This document shows positions 11,191 through 20,638 of a stretch of DNA of 64,000 nucleotides, piece by piece. The notes under the pieces were generated by a model that did not search any database, was not told the DNA's origin, and was given only the letters and a program-made list of their open reading frames with translations. The translations under genes and the position numbers were made by a program. This stretch comes from Vibrio neptunius (lineage in GTDB: Bacteria; Pseudomonadota; Gammaproteobacteria; Enterobacterales; Vibrionaceae). How positions within the stretch are numbered: position 1 is the stretch's first letter; the number at the start of each line of letters is the position of its first letter. The stretch lies in NCBI GenBank assembly GCA_019339365.1, contig CP079859.1, forward strand, positions 2,604,001 to 2,668,000. The letters run 5' to 3'.

Positions 11191-11411
11191 TTCACCTCCC
11201 AATTGCTGCGAGCATTATGCCAAACAGTTGCACCCGAATCTCACCAGCTTACCTATTCCTGTTGAAGAAGAGTTTAAGCAAAAGTAGCTGATTCCATTTA
11301 CATTGATTTGGCATAAGCGCAATGCATACAATCCGAAAATCACTTGGTTGCGAGATAGCATTAAGCAACTTAGTATGCGCAATCACACTTAATCAGAGCG
11401 GAATACAAGAC

Positions 11412-12212
11412 ATGGAATTAGACATCTATCAAGTCGACTCATTTACCACCGAAACTTTCAAAGGCAATCCAGCGGGTGTCTGCATTACGGACCAGCCACT
11501 TGATGAGTCATTGATGTTTGCTATTGCCGCAGAAATGGCGGTGTCTGAAACAGCGTTTTTGTCCTTGAGTGATATGCGATTGCGCTGGTTCACACCTGAA
11601 GTAGAAGTCAAACTGTGCGGGCACGGCACGCTCGCTGTTGCCCATGTCCTTAAACAGCAAGGAAAGATTGCAACTGGCGACAGCATTACCTTTAATACCT
11701 TATCCGGTTTGCTGAGTGTGAAGGTGCTGAGTTCGACTTATACGTTGGACTTCCCCGCCCCTAAATTGGAGTACCAACAACAGTGTTCTGAAGAGAGACT
11801 TCGTGCACTCGGGTTATCTGAACAACAGGTTGTCTCCTACTGCCATTTTGATTCTAAAGAGCTGTTTGAGCTTAGCGACGAACAAGCAGTGCATGATCTT
11901 AGCCCTGACTTTTCTTCATTGATTAGGCAATCAGGGCGAGGGATCATCATCACCGCTCAATCCACCCAATCCAATAGCGATATCATCTCTCGCTACTTTG
12001 CGCCTTGGGTCGGCGTGAATGAAGATCCGGTGACTGGTTCAGCGCACTGTGCACTAGCTGAGTTCTGGGCAGGAAAAATCGACAAGGCTGTACTCACCGC
12101 CTACCAAGCATCCTCAAGGGGCGGTTATCTGGATATCGAACGAGTGGGAAATGGGCGAGTCAAGCTTTCTGGTAGCGCAGTGATTGCGCTTAAAGGCACG
12201 CTGTTTATCTGA
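11412..12212 (+). CDS. PhzF-family isomerase/epimerase-like protein
   Basis: 266 residues starting MELDIYQVDSFT. Hallmarks of the PhzF/diaminopimelate-epimerase fold are visible: FKGNPAGVC near the N-terminus, SETAFL with the catalytic-position glutamate, WFTPEVEVKLCGHGTLA, and near the end VNEDPVTGSAHCAL. PhzF isomerises a phenazine precursor, but most family members outside phenazine clusters have unknown substrates, and no phenazine genes are present here. The ATG at 11412 is chosen over the start at 11322 because the family begins just here; its ribosome site is weak. It is convergent with rluB, and the two share a terminator. Confidence 0.88.
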   Translation: MELDIYQVDSFTTETFKGNPAGVCITDQPLDESLMFAIAAEMAVSETAFLSLSDMRLRWFTPEVEVKLCGHGTLAVAHVLKQQGKIATGDSITFNTLSGLLSVKVLSSTYTLDFPAPKLEYQQQCSEERLRALGLSEQQVVSYCHFDSKELFELSDEQAVHDLSPDFSSLIRQSGRGIIITAQSTQSNSDIISRYFAPWVGVNEDPVTGSAHCALAEFWAGKIDKAVLTAYQASSRGGYLDIERVGNGRVKLSGSAVIALKGTLFI

Positions 12213-12224
12213 TTTTAGATACAA

Positions 12225-12249
12225 AAAAGCAGCCTGTGCGGCTGCTTTT
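12225..12249. terminator. Bidirectional terminator between phzF-like gene and rluB
   Basis: AAAAGCAGCC / GGCTGCTTTT stem with loop TGTGC. A-run on one side and T-run on the other let it end transcripts from both convergent genes. Confidence 0.85.
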
Positions 12250-12261
12250 CTATTCATACTT

Positions 12262-13206
12262 CTAACGCTGGCGCTGTTTATTACGAGCTCCTTGCTCGCC
12301 TGCACCTTTACGCGGTTTACGACGCGCTGGGTTGTTGCTACGCCCACCACCGTTATTCATTCGCTCTTCATGGCGCTTAACTGCACGACGAATTTTCTGG
12401 CTACGTGAGCGTTCACGCTTACGTGACGTATTCGCTTTGTTTTCATCAAGCATCGTCTCTTTTTCAGGACGCAGTTCTACTAATTCACGTAGGTAGTTCA
12501 CCTCTTTGAGATCTAGCTCCATCCATCCGCCACGAGGCAGTTTCTTATCAAGGAAGATATCACCGTAACGAACGCGTTTCAGGCGGCTAACCGTACAGTC
12601 TTGAGATTCCCACAAACGACGTACTTCGCGGTTACGACCTTCGTTGATCACAACATAGAAAGTGTGGTTCATACCATCACCGCCTGCGTAAACAACGTCT
12701 TCAAATCGCGCTAGACCATCTTCAAGCTCTACACCACTAACTAGATTACGTATTTTCTTCTCGTCAACATCGCCAAATACGCGCACAAGGTATTCACGCT
12801 CAACCTGACGACTTGGGTGCATCAAACGGTTAGCAAGCTCACCATCGGTTGTGAATAGTAGTAGGCCCGATGTGTTCGCATCCAGACGACCCACAGAGAT
12901 CCAACGAGAACCACGGATTTTTGGCAGACGGTCAAATACAGTTCGACGACCTTCTGGATCATGACGAGTACACAGCTCACCCTCAGGTTTGTAGTACGCA
13001 AGTACGCGACACACCACTTCTTCCTGCGCCTTCGCAGAAACAGTGTGGCCGTCAATACGAACTACCGCATTCTCGTCTTCTAGTCGTTCACCAAGCTTAG
13101 CCACAACGCCGTTCACACTCACGCGACCCGCTTTGATCAAAGCTTCAAGTTCGCGTCGTGAGCCATGGCCTGCTCGCGCTAACACTTTCTGTAATTTTTC
13201 GTTCAT
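12262..13206 (-). CDS. rluB: 23S rRNA pseudouridine(2605) synthase
   Basis: 314 residues from ATG 13206, preceded by AAGG. An S4 RNA-binding domain occupies about residues 3-60 ([17 protein letters not shown]). The RsuA-family catalytic block [15 protein letters not shown] follows, with Asp109 as nucleophile. The C-terminal tail is strongly basic and Asn/Arg-rich (ending RNKQRQR), typical of RluB and likely to bind rRNA. The enzyme modifies one uridine in the peptidyl-transferase region of 23S rRNA. It lies near yciO and trpH, the same neighbourhood as in enteric bacteria and Vibrio. Confidence 0.94.
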   Translation of the reverse strand: MNEKLQKVLARAGHGSRRELEALIKAGRVSVNGVVAKLGERLEDENAVVRIDGHTVSAKAQEEVVCRVLAYYKPEGELCTRHDPEGRRTVFDRLPKIRGSRWISVGRLDANTSGLLLFTTDGELANRLMHPSRQVEREYLVRVFGDVDEKKIRNLVSGVELEDGLARFEDVVYAGGDGMNHTFYVVINEGRNREVRRLWESQDCTVSRLKRVRYGDIFLDKKLPRGGWMELDLKEVNYLRELVELRPEKETMLDENKANTSRKRERSRSQKIRRAVKRHEERMNNGGGRSNNPARRKPRKGAGEQGARNKQRQR

Positions 13207-13423
13207 CAATCTACCTTTGTGTCGTCTTCTCAGACGTCGATTCTATTTTGCGACCCTAAATCGCGGTCGCGTATTATCGCAAATTCTCTAAAAAAACGCA
13301 TGCATTATTTTCATTTCCAACAGCAATAATCAGAGCCATAAAACGAGTGAGCGTAAGATTTTACAACCTCAAATACGCTGTTAATTGGACGGCACTACTG
13401 TCCTGAGTGCACCGAACCTATCT

Positions 13424-15760
13424 CTATGGCTTTAGCTCTGTTTGGCTCCAACGTTGTTCATCTAACAACTCTAACCAACTGGTTAACTTTTCAGCCGCTT
13501 GTGGACGACTGATAAAATACCCCTGCGCATGATCACAGCCATGGGCAACCAACCAATCCAGCGAGGCTTGATCTTCAACACCTTCCGCGACCGTTTTAAG
13601 CCCAAATCGTTTGGCGAGTTTAATCGTCGATTGTGCAATCGTCTGATCTTGCTGATCACTGGAAACATTAAGAATGAAGGATTTGTCTATTTTCAATTCC
13701 GTTGCCGGTAAATGTTTGAGTTGCGACAGCGACGAATAACCCGTTCCGTAATCATCAATTGAAATAGACAACCCTCTCTCAGACAATCGGCTAAGTATGG
13801 ACAAAGCGTACTCAGAGTCTTCCGCCAGTGCACTTTCTGTGACTTCAATTGTGACCTCGTTTTCACTGCATTCGAACTGGGATAGGAAAGTCAGTATTTT
13901 GTCGTCAAAGTTCTTCTGCTTTAGATTAACCGCGGAGATATTGATTGCCACACCTAATTCGAATCCGCTCTCTCGCCAGACTTGTAGCTGCTGCAAGGCA
14001 CTGCGCATGACCCAATCCGTCAAGGCATCTATCTGCCCAGTGGTTTCTGCAATTTCAATAAATTCATCCGGTGGAATCATACCCAGTTGTGGATGAATCC
14101 ATCTTACTAACGCTTCGACTTTATCCACCCGCGAGGTCTTAAGGTTGAGTTTTGGCTGGTAGTAAAGTATCAACTGTTCGCCTTGAATGGCTTCCGTCAG
14201 TTCATGCGTCAAACGAACGCGATGGATTGCGCTTTCTGCCATACTGGAGGCAAATTCAAGACTTGATACTCTCATCTTCATCGCTTGTTGTAAGGCAATA
14301 CCGGCATTGTGTAGCAACTGACGGGCGGTTTCACCATGCTTAGGGTAGCGGCAGTAGCCTGACACCGTATGCACCGTCACCGAAATGCGCTGTAAGTTGA
14401 ACGCTCCGGCCAAACATTGTAGAACGACATTAGCAGTGTGCTCATCCGACTGAGTTGGTTTGCATTGGGAAAGTAAAGCAAATTCTGACGATTCGAGTTG
14501 ATAAAATCGTGCTTTTTCTTCTAACGTCATTAATCGACTGACCGTCGCAACCTGAAGCTCTTCGCCAGTATCTAGCCCTAGGCTGTAATTGAGTTCTTCA
14601 AATTCCAACACTCTGAAACGAATGAGCAAAAAACCATCACAGGATTTGTTGATAAGATCCGCAATGTCTTCAAACAACTTTTTCTTATTCGGCATTTTTG
14701 TAAGATCAGAGTGATAAGCGCGGTAGTTTAACTCAGCCTGTCGGTCGTTAACGGCCTGATTCATTAGGTTAAACTCATGGGCTAGTACACCAAGTTCATC
14801 TTTACGATTCACCACCAAGGCTTCGATGTTTTCTCCTTGAGCAATTTGCTTCGCTTTACTCACAAGTCCCTGCAATGGCTTAGCGATGCTTTTTGATAGT
14901 AAAAAGGCAGCGACGATCGAACAACCAAACGTCACCAAGACGATCAACATGATCTGTAGCCATCGATTTTGTAGTGTTGCGAACAAGTCCGCTCTTGAGA
15001 GATAAAGGGATGCGATGAGATCTTTTTCGTCTTTAAAGCCAATCGCCACTTCAGTCGCAATAGTGTGTGCATCCGATTGTTGAGGCTCTATAGCGGAAGG
15101 GCCATTGCCCGCCTGTTCTACACTGCTGGCAAGCAGTGACCATTGCCCGCTCTCATGGTAACCGATATCGACATTCATACCTGTCAGTAGCGCGAGTCGC
15201 TGCGCTAAAGTCTGGTCGATAGCAAAACCAAAACCTATCCAAGCGACCGTTTCAGCACCACTTTGGACTGGAACCAATACTAATTGAAACACCGCGCCCT
15301 GATAGTCATAGAGTATTGGGCGGTCTTCATCTGGAGCAGCGGTATCCGCCATGGTCAGCATATTGTTTTCTGTATCGGCGCGGGTTCGATTACTGCCTTT
15401 GTCGTAAACCAGCTTGCCGATAAAATTACCATTCTCATCAACTGCAATCGCCAAGTCGGCAGAAATCCGCTGGCGATGATTATTCAGCGCTACCAAGAAA
15501 CTGCGCGTGTCCTCTCTCAAAGCCTGTTTAAGGCCAAAATCTTTTGCGACGGTCTGAGCAAACCCGGTTAAATTACGCGTACGTTGTTCAAACTGGTTTT
15601 CAAACACCGCCTTTGCTGTACTGAGGTGTATTTGCGCTCGCTCTTCTCTTTCTTTTTCATTCGATTGGAAAATGGAGTAAAACAAAATGCATTGAACAGC
15701 GATCAACACCGCGAGAAAAGAGAACAGGATTTGAGTCTGAATACTTTTAAATTGATTCAT
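13424..15760 (-). CDS. Membrane sensor with HAMP, degenerate GGDEF and active-type EAL (c-di-GMP phosphodiesterase)
   Basis: 778 residues. One membrane segment at about 8-28 and another near 270-295 bracket a periplasmic sensor domain of some 240 residues; a HAMP linker (SIAKPLQGLVSKA) follows. The GGDEF domain is degenerate: the signature position reads LESSEFALL, so cyclase activity is unlikely. The EAL domain keeps the metal and catalytic set: VEALVRW, NISAVNL, VTIEVTES, SIDDYGTGYSS, LKIDKSF, VAEGVED and QGYF. The expected activity is c-di-GMP hydrolysis controlled by a periplasmic signal. The start codon overlaps the stop of the upstream cupredoxin gene (ATGA), so the two are coupled and the cupredoxin may feed the signal to this sensor. 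Confidence 0.9.
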   Translation of the reverse strand: MNQFKSIQTQILFSFLAVLIAVQCILFYSIFQSNEKEREERAQIHLSTAKAVFENQFEQRTRNLTGFAQTVAKDFGLKQALREDTRSFLVALNNHRQRISADLAIAVDENGNFIGKLVYDKGSNRTRADTENNMLTMADTAAPDEDRPILYDYQGAVFQLVLVPVQSGAETVAWIGFGFAIDQTLAQRLALLTGMNVDIGYHESGQWSLLASSVEQAGNGPSAIEPQQSDAHTIATEVAIGFKDEKDLIASLYLSRADLFATLQNRWLQIMLIVLVTFGCSIVAAFLLSKSIAKPLQGLVSKAKQIAQGENIEALVVNRKDELGVLAHEFNLMNQAVNDRQAELNYRAYHSDLTKMPNKKKLFEDIADLINKSCDGFLLIRFRVLEFEELNYSLGLDTGEELQVATVSRLMTLEEKARFYQLESSEFALLSQCKPTQSDEHTANVVLQCLAGAFNLQRISVTVHTVSGYCRYPKHGETARQLLHNAGIALQQAMKMRVSSLEFASSMAESAIHRVRLTHELTEAIQGEQLILYYQPKLNLKTSRVDKVEALVRWIHPQLGMIPPDEFIEIAETTGQIDALTDWVMRSALQQLQVWRESGFELGVAINISAVNLKQKNFDDKILTFLSQFECSENEVTIEVTESALAEDSEYALSILSRLSERGLSISIDDYGTGYSSLSQLKHLPATELKIDKSFILNVSSDQQDQTIAQSTIKLAKRFGLKTVAEGVEDQASLDWLVAHGCDHAQGYFISRPQAAEKLTSWLELLDEQRWSQTELKP

Positions 15761-16398
15761 TTATAGGGCCCGTAGAAATCAATCATCTGAGCATTTTTCT
15801 GCTTCGGTATCGGTGACATTTTCTTGGTTAACACCAGTTCGAATTCTTGGTTACCTAACACTTCCGTTTGCAGTGTTTCGTTCATCTGTGGGTGCCAAGC
15901 GGTTAAGGTCGCACTTTCCAACCCTTCTGGTAGCGTTATTCTGGCAACCCCTGACCTACCGGTAATGCTGTAATAAGGAGTATCGACCACCTTGATGTAA
16001 CCGCTCATCCAGTCATGAATGTTGCATCCCATGGCGACCACGCCTTCACTAGGAAAAGATTTCTCGACCTCCTGTTCGGCAGCACGAATCACAAAAGAAA
16101 AATCGAGTGGACCTGTAATGGAATAGATATGGTGGGAGATGTCGTCTTTGTTGGTAAATAGGACCGGTTGGTTGACTCTTACTACTGAAATATAAGGCTT
16201 AAAAGCACGCCCGTTTTGAGATACTTCGGTCACTAACGTTTTGTTAGTTGTCGTTTCCTCAACGGGTAAGTTTGACGCGGTAACATAGACCACCGCATCT
16301 TTGACTGGTTTGCCATTACTTTGTACAACGCGCACTTCGATAGGTGCAGCAGAAGAAATAGCGGGAAACAAGAATAGAATAAGAAGCAAGTGACGCAT
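15757..16398 (-). CDS. Periplasmic cupredoxin-like protein (annotated elsewhere as methylamine utilization protein)
   Basis: 213 residues from the ATG at 16398 (AGG just upstream); an alternative TTG at 16428 is poorer. A cleavable signal peptide ends around ISSAAP. The middle part has plastocyanin-like copper ligands in order: His at SHH (89/90), then Cys125, His128 and Met131 in VAMGCNIHDWMSGY. Related proteins are often labelled methylamine utilization, but no methylamine dehydrogenase genes are present. It probably binds copper in the periplasm or passes electrons. The C-terminal part looks like a small beta-sandwich (LPEGLESATLTAWHP). Overlap with the EAL sensor gene suggests that the two work together. 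Confidence 0.82.
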   Translation of the reverse strand: MRHLLLILFLFPAISSAAPIEVRVVQSNGKPVKDAVVYVTASNLPVEETTTNKTLVTEVSQNGRAFKPYISVVRVNQPVLFTNKDDISHHIYSITGPLDFSFVIRAAEQEVEKSFPSEGVVAMGCNIHDWMSGYIKVVDTPYYSITGRSGVARITLPEGLESATLTAWHPQMNETLQTEVLGNQEFELVLTKKMSPIPKQKNAQMIDFYGPYK

Positions 16399-16524
16399 AT
16401 TGCCTATCTGATTTATTAGACTTAACAATCAGCATAGCAGTCACGCGGGTTTTTTGCGGGTTGAAAGAGCATAGGTATCAACACACTATGCTCAGATAAT
16501 TGGACGTTTGGAAAAGAGGCGTCG

Positions 16525-17145
16525 TTACTCGAACGCTGCTGGATCACCGGACCCGACTCGAGCAATAACAGGCTCGTCATCACTGAAATCGACCACGGTC
16601 GTCGGTTGCTCACCCAAGTAGCCACCATTTAGGATGCAGTCCACCGCGTGCTCCAATTGATCACGAATCTCTTCTGGGTCAGATTCAGTGACGTCATTGC
16701 CCGGAAGAATTAAAGATGTCGACATCAAAGGTTCACCAAGCGCTTCCAGCAAATCCAAGGCTATCTGATTGTCTGGCACTCGGATACCAATCGTCTTACG
16801 TTTCGAGTTCATCAAACGACGCGGTACTTCTTTCGTCCCCTTGAAAATAAAAGTGTACGGCCCTGGCGTATTGTTCTTTAGCAAGCGAAACGCTGTGTTG
16901 TCGACACGAGCGTACAGCGACAGCTCTGAAAGATCACGACACAGCAAAGTAAAGTTATGCTTTTCATCCAATCGACGAATCTTACAAATTCGTTCTAAAG
17001 CCTGTTTATTCTCCAACTGACAGCCCAATGCATAACCGGAATCTGTCGGATAGATAACCACACCGCCATTACGAATGATTGCCACAGCCTGATTGATCAA
17101 GCGAGCCTGGGGGTTTTCTGGGTGAACATAAAAAAACTGGCTCAT
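16525..17145 (-). CDS. yciO: YciO, Sua5/YrdC-family protein
   Basis: 206 residues, the size of E. coli YciO. The N-terminal IVYPTDSGYALGCQ and the KIRRLDEKHNFTLLC block are the ATP- and threonine-binding features of the YrdC fold; PGPYTFIFKGTKEVPRR and TIGIRVPDN complete the domain. TsaC/Sua5 relatives make threonylcarbamoyl-AMP for tRNA t6A; YciO is a diverged paralogue with weak activity and uncertain role. Family membership is clear. The neighbours trpH and rluB match the enteric arrangement. Confidence 0.92.
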   Translation of the reverse strand: MSQFFYVHPENPQARLINQAVAIIRNGGVVIYPTDSGYALGCQLENKQALERICKIRRLDEKHNFTLLCRDLSELSLYARVDNTAFRLLKNNTPGPYTFIFKGTKEVPRRLMNSKRKTIGIRVPDNQIALDLLEALGEPLMSTSLILPGNDVTESDPEEIRDQLEHAVDCILNGGYLGEQPTTVVDFSDDEPVIARVGSGDPAAFE

Positions 17146-17212
17146 TGTAATTCCTCATCATCGAGTCTCTCGACTCTATTTTTAACGTATTGATTTAATA
17201 GCAATCTATTGA

Positions 17213-18064
17213 CTAATTAACTTGCGAAGGCTCAATACCCCAATCTTTCCATACAGGTTCTACACCTGCTGGCAGCCACAAATTCCTGCCAAGTTCCATC
17301 CAAGGAGACGGATAGTGGAAGTCACTGCCTTGAGACGCTAATAGTTTGTATTGTATAGCATAATCGGCCAAGTTGCGCCTTTCTTGTTGGCCCTGTTGTG
17401 GTTGAGCTACTTCCATCGCATCCCCACCCGCTTCAACAAATGCTGCAAGCAGTCGCTTGAGCCACTTTGCAGTAAGATCGTAGCGCCCCGGGTGCGCAAG
17501 TACTGCTTGTCCGCCTGCACTGTGAATGGCATTGACGGCGTCAGCCATCGAACACCAACTCGGTGGTACATAACCTGGGTTATTGCGAGTCAGGTATTTC
17601 TTAAATACCTGTTGCATGGTTTTAGCATAGCCATTGTCCACCAGCCATTTTGCAAAGTGTGCTCGTGTGATGGGCGCTTCTCCGGCAATAGCTTGCACCT
17701 CTTCAAGCACCCCTTCACGGGTCGCTTTACTCAGTCGATGAGCAATCATTGCCGCTCGCCCTTCACGGTGCTTTTTCTGCTGTTCAATTAACCGTGTTAG
17801 CTCGACGGACTGCGGGTCTATATTCAATCCAACAATGTGGATGTCTTTATTTTGCCACACCGTGGAAATTTCAATCCCGTTAATAAGTTTTATGGGCAGT
17901 TGGTTGTCTTGAACATACTGATGCGCAATCTCCAAACCATCTACCGTATCGTGATCGGTAATCGCCAGCACATCGATATCAAAACCGAGCGCTCTGTCTA
18001 TCAATTCGTTAGCAGGTAATCGTCCGTCAGAGGCTGTGGTATGGCTGTGTAAATCAATTCTCAT
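17213..18064 (-). CDS. rnm: TrpH/YciV PHP-domain nuclease (RNase AM)
   Basis: 283 residues of the PHP fold. Metal ligands begin with [11 protein letters not shown] (residues 4-14), then [10 protein letters not shown], an intermediate [14 protein letters not shown] and a C-terminal GSDFHYPSP, which together form the trinuclear metal site. E. coli YciV is a 5'-3' exoribonuclease that also matures 5' ends of rRNA and can hydrolyse 3',5'-bisphosphonucleotides. It is divergent from the trp operon: its ATG lies 17 bases from the trp -35 box, so TrpR binding at the shared region could also affect it, though this is inference. Confidence 0.92.
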   Translation of the reverse strand: MRIDLHSHTTASDGRLPANELIDRALGFDIDVLAITDHDTVDGLEIAHQYVQDNQLPIKLINGIEISTVWQNKDIHIVGLNIDPQSVELTRLIEQQKKHREGRAAMIAHRLSKATREGVLEEVQAIAGEAPITRAHFAKWLVDNGYAKTMQQVFKKYLTRNNPGYVPPSWCSMADAVNAIHSAGGQAVLAHPGRYDLTAKWLKRLLAAFVEAGGDAMEVAQPQQGQQERRNLADYAIQYKLLASQGSDFHYPSPWMELGRNLWLPAGVEPVWKDWGIEPSQVN

Positions 18065-18080
18065 AAATATGTTTTTTTAG

Positions 18081-18112
18081 TTGACTTTTTACCTCTGCAC
18101 TAGTTAACTAGT
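18081..18112 (+). promoter_or_regulatory. trp promoter with overlapping TrpR operator
   Basis: -35 TTGACT (18081-18086), 17-base spacer, -10 TTAACT (18104-18109). The perfect palindrome ACTAGTTAACTAGT (18099-18112) covers the -10 and matches the E. coli TrpR operator core. Tryptophan-bound TrpR would block RNA polymerase directly. Confidence 0.93.
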
Positions 18113-18146
18113 ACACAAATACGAAGTACCTGAATTAAGGCTCACT

Positions 18147-18272
18147 ATGTTACAAGAAATTAACCAAAACCAAAAAGCGAATCTTGCAGCTGACTCTCTA
18201 CGTGACAGTTCTGCAAACCTTGCTTGGTGGCGCACTTGGACAAGTTCTTGGTGGGCTAACGTGTACTTTTAA
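18147..18272 (+). CDS. trpL: trp operon leader peptide
   Basis: A 41-codon reading frame between the promoter and the attenuator, preceded by TAAGG. It contains five tryptophan codons in ten positions (WW-RT-W-TSS-WW, residues 27-36) close to the stop. Ribosome stalling at these codons when charged tRNA-Trp is scarce would favour an antiterminator and let transcription reach trpE. It is longer and richer in Trp than the E. coli 14-residue leader with two Trp codons, in line with other Vibrio leaders. It has no enzymatic role. Confidence 0.93.
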   Translation: MLQEINQNQKANLAADSLRDSSANLAWWRTWTSSWWANVYF

Positions 18273-18293
18273 TTTACCAAATTAATGTTACCA

Positions 18294-18319
18294 AGCCCGC
18301 TATTAAAGCGGGCTTTTTG
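18294..18319 (+). terminator. trp attenuator
   Basis: AGCCCGC / GCGGGCT stem with a 7-base loop followed by TTTTTG, 22 bases after the trpL stop. This is the terminator hairpin of the trp attenuation system. Confidence 0.92.
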
Positions 18320-18452
18320 TTTTGTCGAACACTCAGCACTCAACTGGTCAAACATTCATCAAACACAGTAAATTCAACATTGGGTGAATGTTTTCTTTGT
18401 GCGACTATGTACGACAGGAAGTAAAAAAGATTACAAATGAAAAGGAGGTCTT

Positions 18453-20018
18453 GTGAACAAGGCCATTGAAATCAAAAAACCGGGACACCTTGAAGTTATT
18501 CAAGCGTCTGCACCTTACACGCAGGACCCAACGCGCCTGTTTCATACTCTGTGTGAAAACAAAACCGACAGCCTGTTATTGGAGTCCGCAGAGATCGATT
18601 CAAAACAGGATCTGAAAAGCCTGCTGATCGTTGATTCCGCTGTTCGCATCGTTTGCAACGGTCATATTGTGACTATGCAAGCACTGACCAATAACGGTAA
18701 ACACCTGCTTTCTCATTTGACCCACAACATTCATAGCAATGTGGCTCATTCATTTGATGGCCAAACGCTGACACTAGAGTTTGAAGCGCCTTGCGATACA
18801 CTCGATGAAGATTCTCGCTTACGAGAAGCGTCTTCTTTTGATGCGTTGCGTCTAGTCCAGCACAGTTTTGACCTTACTGAACATCAGCAACACGCCGTTT
18901 TCCTTGGTGGTCTGTTCGCATACGACATGGTGGCGAACTTTGAACCTTTAGGTGATGCTGAAGCATCAAACCAATGCCCAGACTACGTTTTTTACGTCGC
19001 AGAAACGCTGCTAGTCGTAGACCATCAGAGCGAGTCTTGTGATTTACAAGCGACATTGTTTGCGAATAGCGAAGAAAAATCGACGCTGGAAGCACGCATT
19101 GATAGCATTCAGTCACAGTGCGCTAACCTGAAACATTTACCGCAAGCGACCAAATTAACTGACGTTTCTCCACAGCCAAGCGTTTCAGATGAAGATTTCT
19201 GCCAAATTGTTCGAGATCTAAAGCAATACGTGGTGCGAGGCGATATCTTTCAGGTTGTTCCGTCACGCCGCTTCACCCTGCCTTGTCCGTCACCACTCGC
19301 TGCATATAAAGAATTAAAGCTGAGCAACCCAAGCCCTTACATGTTCTACATGCAAGATGAGCTATTCACTCTGTTTGGCGCATCACCTGAAAGCGCGCTT
19401 AAATACGAAACCCATACTAACCAAGTCGAGATTTACCCAATCGCAGGCACGCGTCGCCGTGGCAAACGCCCAGACGGCGCTATCGATTTCGATCTAGATA
19501 GCCGTATTGAACTTGAACTGCGTACTGATATGAAAGAGAACGCCGAACACATGATGTTGGTGGATCTCGCGCGTAACGACGTCGCTCGTATTTCCAAAGC
19601 AGGTTCTCGCCACGTTGCAGACTTGCTTAAAGTCGACCGTTACAGCCATGTAATGCACTTAGTATCCCGAGTGGTTGGTCAGCTTCGTGACGATCTGGAC
19701 GCTCTACACGCCTATCAGGCTTGTATGAACATGGGGACTCTGACTGGTGCACCAAAAATCCGTGCGATGCAACTTATCAGAGACGTCGAAGGAGCACGCC
19801 GTGGTAGCTATGGCGGTGCCGTTGGCTACCTCACTGGCGAAGGTACATTAGACACCTGTATCGTTATCCGTTCTGCTTATGTCGAGAATGGCATCGCTCA
19901 AGTTCAAGCGGGGGCAGGTGTGGTGTTTGATTCAGAACCACAAGCCGAAGCAGATGAAACTCGTGGTAAGGCGCAAGCCGTTATCTCTGCAATTCAGTCA
20001 GCGCATAAGGAGTCGTAG
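18453..20018 (+). CDS. trpE: Anthranilate synthase component I
   Basis: 521 residues from GTG 18453 with a near-perfect AAGGAGG six bases upstream. It converts chorismate and ammonia to anthranilate in complex with TrpG. The N-terminal LLLESAE motif (around residues 40-46) is the tryptophan feedback site. Catalytic-domain blocks include DIFQVVPSRRF, IAGTRRRGKRPDG, LVDLARNDVARI and GTLTGAPKIRAMQLI. First structural gene of the trp operon; trpG follows after two bases. Confidence 0.97.
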   Translation: MNKAIEIKKPGHLEVIQASAPYTQDPTRLFHTLCENKTDSLLLESAEIDSKQDLKSLLIVDSAVRIVCNGHIVTMQALTNNGKHLLSHLTHNIHSNVAHSFDGQTLTLEFEAPCDTLDEDSRLREASSFDALRLVQHSFDLTEHQQHAVFLGGLFAYDMVANFEPLGDAEASNQCPDYVFYVAETLLVVDHQSESCDLQATLFANSEEKSTLEARIDSIQSQCANLKHLPQATKLTDVSPQPSVSDEDFCQIVRDLKQYVVRGDIFQVVPSRRFTLPCPSPLAAYKELKLSNPSPYMFYMQDELFTLFGASPESALKYETHTNQVEIYPIAGTRRRGKRPDGAIDFDLDSRIELELRTDMKENAEHMMLVDLARNDVARISKAGSRHVADLLKVDRYSHVMHLVSRVVGQLRDDLDALHAYQACMNMGTLTGAPKIRAMQLIRDVEGARRGSYGGAVGYLTGEGTLDTCIVIRSAYVENGIAQVQAGAGVVFDSEPQAEADETRGKAQAVISAIQSAHKES

Positions 20019-20020
20019 AG

Positions 20021-20626
20021 ATGGCTAACATTGTATTTATCGATAACTTTGACTCGTTTACTTATAACTTAGTGGATCAGTTTCGCTCACTCGGACACAA
20101 CGTCAAAATCTACCGTAACCACATTGCCGCGGAAACGATTGAAAGTGCGGTCAACGAGCTAGACAATCCGGTAGTGTTATTGTCTCCCGGCCCAGGGGCG
20201 CCATCTGAAGCGGGCTCCATGCCGGAAGTCATCCAACGCCTGAAAGGTAAAGTGCCGATGATCGGTATCTGTCTTGGTCATCAAGCCATTGTTGAAGCCT
20301 ATGGTGGTACCGTTGCTGGCGCGGGTGAGATTGTCCATGGCAAAGTGTCGATGATGGAGCACCAGAATCATCCGACATACGCCGACCTGCCTTCACCACT
20401 TGCCATTGCGCGTTACCATTCATTAGTAGCCACACAGGTACCGGAAACACTTACCGTAACCGCAGAAGTTGATGGCCTCGTCATGTCTGTGGTCCATGAA
20501 CAAGATAAAATTTGTGGCTTCCAATTCCACCCTGAATCCGTCATGACGACGCATGGCGCAACACTGTTAGCCAATGCGATCGAGTGGGCTTTACAAGATT
20601 CCAATCTAACGTCAGTGCAGCAATAA
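20021..20626 (+). CDS. trpG: Anthranilate synthase component II (glutamine amidotransferase)
   Basis: 201 residues, a free-standing class I glutaminase that supplies ammonia to TrpE. The nucleophile is Cys in MIGICLGHQAI (near residue 84) and the His-Glu pair is in FQFHPESVMT. The oxyanion-hole region LLSPGPGAPSEAG is intact. Unlike E. coli, where trpG is fused to trpD, the two are separate genes here, as in Vibrio. Confidence 0.96.
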   Translation: MANIVFIDNFDSFTYNLVDQFRSLGHNVKIYRNHIAAETIESAVNELDNPVVLLSPGPGAPSEAGSMPEVIQRLKGKVPMIGICLGHQAIVEAYGGTVAGAGEIVHGKVSMMEHQNHPTYADLPSPLAIARYHSLVATQVPETLTVTAEVDGLVMSVVHEQDKICGFQFHPESVMTTHGATLLANAIEWALQDSNLTSVQQ

Positions 20627-20638
20627 GGAGAAGAGAAA

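Noticed and set aside
13797..14343. Plus-strand frames inside the EAL sensor gene
   Set aside because: Antisense to conserved EAL motifs and of unlikely composition.
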